Below are positions 58,988 through 64,000 of a DNA stretch of 64,000 bases, in pieces. Position 1 is the stretch's first letter, and every line of letters begins with the position of its first letter. A model generated the notes under the pieces. It worked only from the letters and a program-made list of their open reading frames with translations. It had not been told where the DNA came from and ran no database searches. The stretch is from Micromonospora peucetia (GTDB lineage: Bacteria > Actinomycetota > Actinomycetes > Mycobacteriales > Micromonosporaceae), in NCBI RefSeq assembly GCF_900091625.1, contig NZ_FMIC01000002.1, positions 2,728,001 to 2,792,000 of the forward strand. Direction: 5' to 3'. Position numbers and translations under genes: made by a program.

Positions 58988-59821
58988 ATGACGCCGCCGT
59001 CCCCGAAGTTGCCGTCCGGTCCGGCACGGTGGCGGCTGTCGGCCCTGCCTCGGAACCGCCGCGTCGTGCTGTTCGGCGTCCTGCTGCTGCTCGCGGCGAC
59101 CACCGCCGTGACGCTGGCCCGGGCCGCCACCCCGGCCACCGCCCCGGCGAACGGTCAGGCGACCGACCAGGCGAACGGGCGGGCCACGGACGAACAGGGT
59201 CGCGTCTCGCGCGGGGCGGGGGCGGACGAGCGGGACCGGCCCTCCTACCCCCGGACGGGCACGGGCGACTTCACCGCCGCGCCCGGCGACTCCCCGGTGC
59301 GGGGCACCGAGGGACCGGTCCGGCACTACCGGGTGGCCGTGGAGCAGGGCACCGGCCAGGACGCCGCCGCCTTCGCCGCCACGGTCGACGAGGTGCTGGC
59401 CGACCCCCGAAGTTGGATCGCCTCGGGGGAGCTACGGGTGCGGCGGGTGGCGCAGGCGGCCGATGCCGACTTCACCGTCTACCTCGCCACCCCGGCCACC
59501 TCCGAACGGATGTGCGCCGAGGGCGGGCTGAGCACCGAGGGCTACACCTCCTGCCAGCTCCCCGGCCAGGTGATCATCAACCTGGCGCGCTGGCTGGAGG
59601 CGGTCCCCGACTACGGTGCGCCGCTGGAGATCTACCGCGCCTACGTGGTCAACCACGAGGTGGGCCATGAGTTCGGCGAGGGACACCAGGCCTGCCCGGG
59701 CCCCGGCGAACCGGCACCGGTGATGCAGCAGCAGACGTACGGCCTGGACGGCTGCGCCGCCAACGCCTGGCCGTACGTGGACGGCTCGCGGTACGACGGC
59801 GAGTTCGTTCCCGGCACCTGA
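58988..59821 (+). CDS. DUF3152 membrane-anchored zinc-protease-like protein, paralogue 2
   Basis: A 277-aa paralogue of the preceding gene, with a membrane helix (VVLFGVLLLLAATTAVTLA, about 26-44), HFTVYLAT-type strands (DADFTVYLATPATSERMCAE) and VNHEVGHEFGEGHQACPG, keeping HExxHxxGxxH. The two paralogues share the order of motifs and the final DGCxANxWPYxDG segment. ATG 58988 fits the anchor; GATGCT six bases upstream may be a weak leaderless -10. Confidence 0.85.
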   Translation: MTPPSPKLPSGPARWRLSALPRNRRVVLFGVLLLLAATTAVTLARAATPATAPANGQATDQANGRATDEQGRVSRGAGADERDRPSYPRTGTGDFTAAPGDSPVRGTEGPVRHYRVAVEQGTGQDAAAFAATVDEVLADPRSWIASGELRVRRVAQAADADFTVYLATPATSERMCAEGGLSTEGYTSCQLPGQVIINLARWLEAVPDYGAPLEIYRAYVVNHEVGHEFGEGHQACPGPGEPAPVMQQQTYGLDGCAANAWPYVDGSRYDGEFVPGT

Positions 59822-59931
59822 GATATTCCCGTTCCCGCAGTTCGGACGACGTGTCCCTGCTCATGGCCGATCGACCCCGGTGCGAGCGACAATGGCTCGG
59901 TTCGCCTTCAGCCGATCCCGGGGAGTCCACC

Positions 59932-61113
59932 GTGTCGTTGCCCCCGCTCGTCGAGCCCGCCGCCGAGCTGACCGTTGACGAGATCCGCCGCTACTCACGC
60001 CACCTGATCATCCCGGACGTCGGGGTCGAGGGGCAGAAGCGGCTGAAGAACGCCCGGGTGCTCTGTGTCGGCGCCGGCGGTCTCGGCTCGCCGGCCCTGA
60101 TGTACCTCGCCGCGGCCGGGGTCGGCACGCTCGGCATCATCGACTTCGACACCGTCGACGAGTCCAACCTCCAGCGCCAGATCATCCACGGCGTCTCCGA
60201 CATCGGCCGTGCCAAGGCCGAGTCGGCCGCGGCCTCGATCCGCGAGATCAACCCGCTGGTCAACGTGGAGATCCACAACACCGCGCTGGACCGCGAGAAC
60301 GTCCGCGAGATCTTCGCCCGGTACGACCTGATCGTCGACGGCACCGACAACTTCGCCACCCGCTACATGGTCAACGACGCGGCGGTGCTGCTCGGCAAGC
60401 CGTACGTCTGGGGGTCGATCTACCGCTTCGACGGCCAGGCGTCGGTGTTCTGGGCCGAGCACGGCCCCTGCTACCGCTGCCTCTACCCGGAGCCGCCGCC
60501 GCCCGGCATGGTCCCCTCCTGTGCCGAGGGCGGCGTGCTCGGTGTGCTCTGCGCGTCGATCGGTTCCATCCAGGTCAACGAGGCGATCAAGCTGCTCGCC
60601 GGCATCGGGGAGCCGCTGGTCGGCCGGCTGATGGTCTACGACGCCCTGGAGATGAGCTACCGCAAGATCAAGGTCCGCAAGGACCCGAACTGCGTGCTCT
60701 GCGGCGAGAACCCCACGGTCACCGACCTGCTGGAGGACTACGACGACTTCTGCGGCGCGGTGTCGGTGGAGGCCCAGGAGGCGGTGGTCGACGCGACCAT
60801 CACCGCGCTGGAGCTCAAGGAGTGGCAGGACGCGGGCAAGGACATCTTCCTCGTCGACGTCCGCGAGCCGGCCGAGTACGAGATCGTCCGGATCCCCGGC
60901 GCCACGCTGATCCCCAAGGGCGAGATCATCTCGGGCGCGGCGCTCGCCAGGCTGCCACAGGACCGGCAGCTTGTGCTGCACTGCAAGTCCGGCGTCCGCT
61001 CGGCGGAGGCGCTCGCCGCGCTCAAGGCGGCCGGCTTCCGCGACGCGGTACACGTGCAGGGCGGCGTGCTCTCCTGGATCAAGCAGATCGACCCGTCGCT
61101 GCCCGCGTACTGA
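59932..61113 (+). CDS. moeZ: MoeZ-type adenylyltransferase/sulfurtransferase
   Basis: A 393-aa fusion. The E1-like ThiF domain has VGAGGLGSPALMYLAAAGVG, IDFDTVDESNLQRQIIHG, and zinc Cys pairs CYRC and CVLC. A C-terminal rhodanese domain (about 290-393) carries the persulfide Cys in LHCKSGVRSAEAL. It adenylates and thiolates the C terminus of sulfur-carrier proteins (for molybdopterin, thiamine or cysteine pathways). GTG 59932 has GGGGAG six bases upstream. Confidence 0.93.
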   Translation: MSLPPLVEPAAELTVDEIRRYSRHLIIPDVGVEGQKRLKNARVLCVGAGGLGSPALMYLAAAGVGTLGIIDFDTVDESNLQRQIIHGVSDIGRAKAESAAASIREINPLVNVEIHNTALDRENVREIFARYDLIVDGTDNFATRYMVNDAAVLLGKPYVWGSIYRFDGQASVFWAEHGPCYRCLYPEPPPPGMVPSCAEGGVLGVLCASIGSIQVNEAIKLLAGIGEPLVGRLMVYDALEMSYRKIKVRKDPNCVLCGENPTVTDLLEDYDDFCGAVSVEAQEAVVDATITALELKEWQDAGKDIFLVDVREPAEYEIVRIPGATLIPKGEIISGAALARLPQDRQLVLHCKSGVRSAEALAALKAAGFRDAVHVQGGVLSWIKQIDPSLPAY

Positions 61114-61118
61114 CCGCG

Positions 61119-61166
61119 TCGGCCGAGGTCGTGGCGGGCCGTCCCGGCCCCCGCGACCTCGGCCGA
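61119..61166 (+). terminator. Terminator hairpin after moeZ
   Basis: TCGGCCGAGGTCG (61119-61131) pairs perfectly with 61154-61166; further GC pairs form inside. It begins six bases after the moeZ stop. Confidence 0.8.
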
Positions 61167-61196
61167 TTCGCCGAGGCGTGATCGCATTTCCGCAGG

Positions 61197-61202
61197 TAGC
61201 GT
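61197..61202 (+). promoter_or_regulatory. Leaderless -10 box for the prenyltransferase-fold gene
   Basis: TAGCGT, seven bases, GTG 61210; no Shine-Dalgarno. Confidence 0.5.
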
Positions 61203-61209
61203 TGCCGCC

Positions 61210-62031
61210 GTGGTCGACATCGAAGCGGCGGTCGGGTTCGTCGTGGCGCACGGGGACGCGGTGGATCGCGCCCGTCTGTCGTGGCTGCGCACCGGCGCGC
61301 AGCCACCTCCCGGGCTGCTCGACGACGCGGAGGTCGGCCAGACGCTCGACGGCGGTTGGCCAGCAACCCTGGACGGGACCGTGTCCTCGGTGGACGCCAC
61401 CTGTTTCCGCCTGTCCGAGCTGGACGATCTCGGTGCGCTCGGCCGTCCGGCCGCCCGCCGGGCGCTGGACTGGCTGGCCACCCGTCAGCTGCCCGACGGC
61501 GGCTGGGCGGAGGACCCGGCACTGGCCGACGTCGCCCCCGACTGGGCCCGGCCGGGCGACCCCGAGGCGGGGTTCCACCTGACCGCGAACGCCGGGTTCT
61601 GGTTGACCGTCGCCGGCCTGGACGCCCGGCCGTCCGGGCCGCTCGACCATCGGGTCGGCGGGGCGTACGCGGGCGTCGTGCAGGCCGCCGCGCAGTCGCT
61701 CGTCGCGCGCCTGCGCCCGGACGGCCGCTGGCCGTCCTTCCTGCCCGCCGGGTGGCTCAGCGCGGCGGTCCTGTACCGGCAGGAGATGTTCCACGAGGCG
61801 GCGCGAATCCAGGTGATCCTCGCCGAGCGGATGCCGGAACTGTCCCCGGGCGACGCGGCCTGGCTGGCGGCGACGCTGCGCCGCGTCGGCATCGACGGGC
61901 AGGACTGGCTGCTGGCGCGGGCGTGGCGGCGGCTGACCGAGACCCAGCGCAGCGACGGCGGCTGGGAGAGCGACGACGGGCGCCAGTTCGACGTGCACAG
62001 CACGCTGAGCGTGATCCGCTCCTGCCGCTGA
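61210..62031 (+). CDS. Prenyltransferase/squalene-oxidase-fold protein
   Basis: A 273-aa protein with two QW-like motifs (RQLPDGGWAEDP and TQRSDGGWESDDG) and helical repeats of an alpha-toroid. The DxDD or catalytic acid of terpene cyclases is not evident, so it may be a non-catalytic toroid or a truncated cyclase-like protein. The leaderless GTG start is well supported. Confidence 0.75.
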   Translation: MVDIEAAVGFVVAHGDAVDRARLSWLRTGAQPPPGLLDDAEVGQTLDGGWPATLDGTVSSVDATCFRLSELDDLGALGRPAARRALDWLATRQLPDGGWAEDPALADVAPDWARPGDPEAGFHLTANAGFWLTVAGLDARPSGPLDHRVGGAYAGVVQAAAQSLVARLRPDGRWPSFLPAGWLSAAVLYRQEMFHEAARIQVILAERMPELSPGDAAWLAATLRRVGIDGQDWLLARAWRRLTETQRSDGGWESDDGRQFDVHSTLSVIRSCR

Positions 62032-62040
62032 GGCCCGACT

Positions 62041-62147
62041 CGTCGCCCGCGACCGGCTCGTCGGCCCTCGTCGCCCGCGACCGGTTTGTCGGCCCTTGCC
62101 GCCCGCGACCACACCGGTTCGTCGGCCGTCGCCGCCCGCGACCGCAT
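62041..62147. repeat. 28-32-bp tandem repeat downstream of the toroid gene
   Basis: CGTCGCCCGCGACCGG-type units (two near-perfect 28-mers and two divergent ones) lie between the convergent toroid and SUKH-like genes. No function is evident. Confidence 0.75.
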
Positions 62148-62190
62148 CGGCGTCAACCCCGCAGCCGACGGTTCGGCCCGCCGGCCGGCC

Positions 62191-62706
62191 TCACCTGAGC
62201 TGGCTGATCACCAGCGGCCACCAGGCGTCCGGGGCAAACGCGGCACGGTCGATGCTCTCCAGGACCGTGCGTAGCGTCTCCGCCCGTTCGGCCCGGCCCG
62301 GTTGGCCCTCGTCGGCCTCCACGAAGAGCGCGAACTGGTAGATGAACTCGACGAAGGTGCGGAAGTTGCTGTTGACGGCCTGGATGTCCTGCTGCTCCAG
62401 GTCGAACTGGAGGATGTCGCCGGTCTTCGGGTCCAGCACGTAGAGCAGGTCGGGGTTGTCGGCGACCGCGCCCACCACGATCAGCCGGAGGTCCAGCGAG
62501 CCGTCCTCGGTGCTCAGCTGGATCGTGTCGAACAGCTCGATGTCGCCTTCGAGGAAGGCGGTGTAGACGACCGCCACGTCGAGCGGGATCTCGTCGCCGG
62601 CGGGCAGCATGTCGGGGGCGAATCCCCCCTCCAACCACGCCTCGCGCGGGTACGGGATGAGCTCGTCCTCGCTCCACAGTGAGCGGAACCGGGGGTCAGC
62701 GGCCAT
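62191..62706 (-). CDS. SUKH-like immunity protein, distal gene
   Basis: A 171-aa acidic protein. DLLYVLDPKTGDILQFDLEQ followed by VNSNFRTFVEFIYQFALFVE is typical of SUKH-superfamily (SUKH-4-like) immunity proteins, in which a strand region is followed by 'vNSslxxFv'. ATG 62706 has GAAGGAA upstream. It is 36 bases downstream of the next immunity-like gene and probably in one transcript with the nuclease toxin. Confidence 0.75.
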   Translation of the reverse strand: MAADPRFRSLWSEDELIPYPREAWLEGGFAPDMLPAGDEIPLDVAVVYTAFLEGDIELFDTIQLSTEDGSLDLRLIVVGAVADNPDLLYVLDPKTGDILQFDLEQQDIQAVNSNFRTFVEFIYQFALFVEADEGQPGRAERAETLRTVLESIDRAAFAPDAWWPLVISQLR

Positions 62707-62742
62707 CGGTGTTCCTTCGCATTCTCGGCGGGACGGTGCTTG

Positions 62743-63366
62743 TCAGGAGACGATGCCCGCGGTCACCAGCAGGCGCAGCCAGGTGTCCGCGTACTGCCCC
62801 TGGAACCGGCCCTTGCGTACCCGCTGCTCCCGGACCCCGGGCCCCAGGATGGTGTCGACCATCTGCGGGTATTTCTCGCCCAGCACGTACTCGTCGAAGA
62901 AGGTGACGATGTCGGGGGCGAGGACGTGGATGTCGACGTCCTCGTCGGGGTGCTCGTAGAGAAAGACGTAGTCGTCCGGGTCGATGTGATAGACGTCGCC
63001 CTCTTCAAGGTCGAGCGAGATGCCCTCGCCGCCGTCGATCTCGTCGCGCAGCCGGGGCGGGACGCTGTGCAGCTCGCAGCCGATCGACAGGGCGGGGCCC
63101 AGCGGATCGTGCGGATTGTCCGGCCGGGCCTGGAAGGCGGCCGCGCTGCCGATCTCGGCTGGCTGCTCGAACCGGAAGTTGCTGCCTTCGATCTTGCCGA
63201 TGATGCGGAACACCTCGAACGTGCCCTCGGGTACGCCGGGAAGAGGCTCAAGGGCGGCCCCGTCGACGAGGACGACGCCGAAACCGTGCTCCGCCTCCAG
63301 TTCCCTGAGTCGTTCGAACCTGGTGCGGATCCGGTCGAGCTTGGCCGCCATCGCGTCACTCGTCAC
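62743..63366 (-). CDS. SUKH/SMI1-like immunity protein, toxin-proximal gene
   Basis: A 207-aa protein, acidic (FRIIGKIEGSNFRFEQPAEI; YHIDPDDYVFLYEHPDEDVD; FDEYVLGEKYPQMVD). It has the strand-rich start and helical end of SMI1/KNR4-type immunity proteins, but family identity is weaker than for the distal gene. GTG 63366 overlaps the toxin stop (GTGA); an in-frame ATG at 63351 is the alternative. Confidence 0.65.
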   Translation of the reverse strand: MTSDAMAAKLDRIRTRFERLRELEAEHGFGVVLVDGAALEPLPGVPEGTFEVFRIIGKIEGSNFRFEQPAEIGSAAAFQARPDNPHDPLGPALSIGCELHSVPPRLRDEIDGGEGISLDLEEGDVYHIDPDDYVFLYEHPDEDVDIHVLAPDIVTFFDEYVLGEKYPQMVDTILGPGVREQRVRKGRFQGQYADTWLRLLVTAGIVS

Positions 63367-63953
63367 GGGATCACCTTCACTATTACCGGAGTCCCCTCGG
63401 GCACGTCCTTGAGCGCCTGGCCGATCTCCCGGCCGATCTCCCGGTTGGTCCAGGCATCCATCAACCGGAGGTTATCGTACGAATCCTTGCCACCCAGTTG
63501 CAGCTCGTGCACGTGGTCGGGGTCGAGTGTCACGCCGGGCCCGGTCACCGGGTGCTTCTTGGGATTCTTGCCCCGGTACAGGGCCTTGACCAGCTCCTTG
63601 TTGCTCACGTAGTTCTGGCCCTTGTTCAGCCGTCGGATCACCCGGTCCCGGTAGACGGTGGTCAGCTTCCGGGTGCCCGGCTTCTTCGGGTCCTTGTGTT
63701 CCACCTGCTTGCGTTTCGGCTTGGTCTTGACCAGCTTGCCCTCCTGGCCGAGCCGCACCAGGTCCGCGGCCTTGCGGTCGAAGTCCTTCTTGACGAAGTC
63801 CGTCCGGTTGCGCAGCACCAGGACGGCAGGCCCCTTGGGCTTGCCTCCCCCCTTGGCGGTCCGGAAGACGTCCGCGTTCTCCAGGTACGCCGAGACGAGC
63901 TTCGCGCCCTTGGCCTGGGTCTGCCGAGGCGGGGACGTCCGTCGATTAGGCAT
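63363..63953 (-). CDS. HNH-type nuclease toxin domain protein
   Basis: A 196-aa, strongly basic protein. The C terminus reads LDPDHVHELQLGGKDSYDNL followed by RLMDAWTNREIGREIGQALK. This D-H-V-x-E-L-Q-x-G-G...N-L pattern is found in HNH/endonuclease VII-like toxin domains at the end of polymorphic toxins. It has no signal peptide, and its ATG overlaps the 3' end of an upstream gene in another frame. Coupling to two SUKH-like genes supports a toxin role. The delivery part would lie in the upstream gene. Confidence 0.72.
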   Translation of the reverse strand: MPNRRTSPPRQTQAKGAKLVSAYLENADVFRTAKGGGKPKGPAVLVLRNRTDFVKKDFDRKAADLVRLGQEGKLVKTKPKRKQVEHKDPKKPGTRKLTTVYRDRVIRRLNKGQNYVSNKELVKALYRGKNPKKHPVTGPGVTLDPDHVHELQLGGKDSYDNLRLMDAWTNREIGREIGQALKDVPEGTPVIVKVIP

Positions 63954-64000
63954 TGAGCACCGTGTCCACGGCCATGCCGATGAGCTGGTCGATGATGAAC
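63946..64000 (-). CDS. 3' end of an upstream gene (cut by window edge)
   Basis: The minus strand reads FIIDQLIGMAVDTVLNA and stops at TAA 63948-63946, overlapping the toxin ATG by eight bases. A hydrophobic C-terminal helix fits the linker region of a polymorphic toxin or a pore/adaptor component, but too little is visible to name it. Confidence 0.45.
   Translation of the reverse strand, partial: FIIDQLIGMAVDTVLNA

Noticed and set aside
1..64000. tRNA, rRNA or prophage genes
   Set aside because: No cloverleaf-like sequence, rRNA core motif, integrase or phage structural gene was recognised anywhere in the window.

Overview
The window is a very GC-rich actinobacterial chromosome segment with GTG starts, many 4-nt (GTGA/ATGA) overlaps and leaderless -10 boxes. 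The gene set and several short palindromic intergenic repeats suggest a Micromonospora-like member of the Micromonosporaceae. That assignment is inference; no rRNA, tRNA or CRISPR array was seen. Most of the window looks like ordinary core chromosome.

Layout: 1-598 holds the start of a sensor kinase. 1000-6787 is a redox-controlled tetrapyrrole operon, rex-hemA-hemC-cobA/hemD-hemB, with a near-perfect Rex operator over its promoter and a strong hairpin terminator after it. 6887-12902 (minus) carries a secreted ExeM/NucH nuclease, a double-GNAT acetyltransferase and an anchored lytic transglycosylase. 12941-16194 (plus) holds an FmdB zinc ribbon and a cyclase/NB-ARC ATPase. 16358-21129 (minus) has a secreted GH10-like hydrolase, a BON-methyltransferase fusion, a small protein and an ABC-F ATPase. 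21374-23408 has a ROK kinase, a TPR protein and an Smr-like protein. 23464-26952 (minus) has an imine-reductase-like enzyme behind a clear operator and an M28 membrane peptidase. 27260-31446 is a signalling operon (receiver-PP2C phosphatase, CHASE3-like histidine kinase, single-domain receiver, inositol-phosphatase-like enzyme). A secreted coiled-coil cell-wall protein, an MFS/spermidine-synthase fusion, a Ser/Thr kinase with an extracellular CBM2-like domain and a TrkH/TrkA K+ uptake pair follow. 38679-43484 is a five-gene branched-chain amino-acid-type ABC importer. 43694-45850 is a RecQ helicase fused to a phosphoribosyltransferase-like domain. 46102-47673 holds a His-rich membrane protein and an XRE regulator.

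47674-48689 is the most accessory-looking intergenic stretch: 86-bp inverted repeats, each able to fold into a 22-bp hairpin, bracket a frameshifted small membrane ORF. 48690-62031 is a conserved actinobacterial neighbourhood (methyltransferase, RhlE-like helicase, ferritin-like protein, DUF3107, TetR, a 1020-aa disordered protein, alpha/beta hydrolase, two DUF3152 proteases, MoeZ, a prenyltransferase-fold protein). 62191-64000 (minus) is the edge of a probable polymorphic-toxin locus: an HNH-type nuclease toxin coupled to two SUKH-like immunity genes.

The less-described signals are the dispersed palindromic repeats (four families), the 445-bp inverted-repeat-bounded element, two leaderless mini-ORFs that overlap downstream starts, and the toxin/immunity cluster at the right edge.
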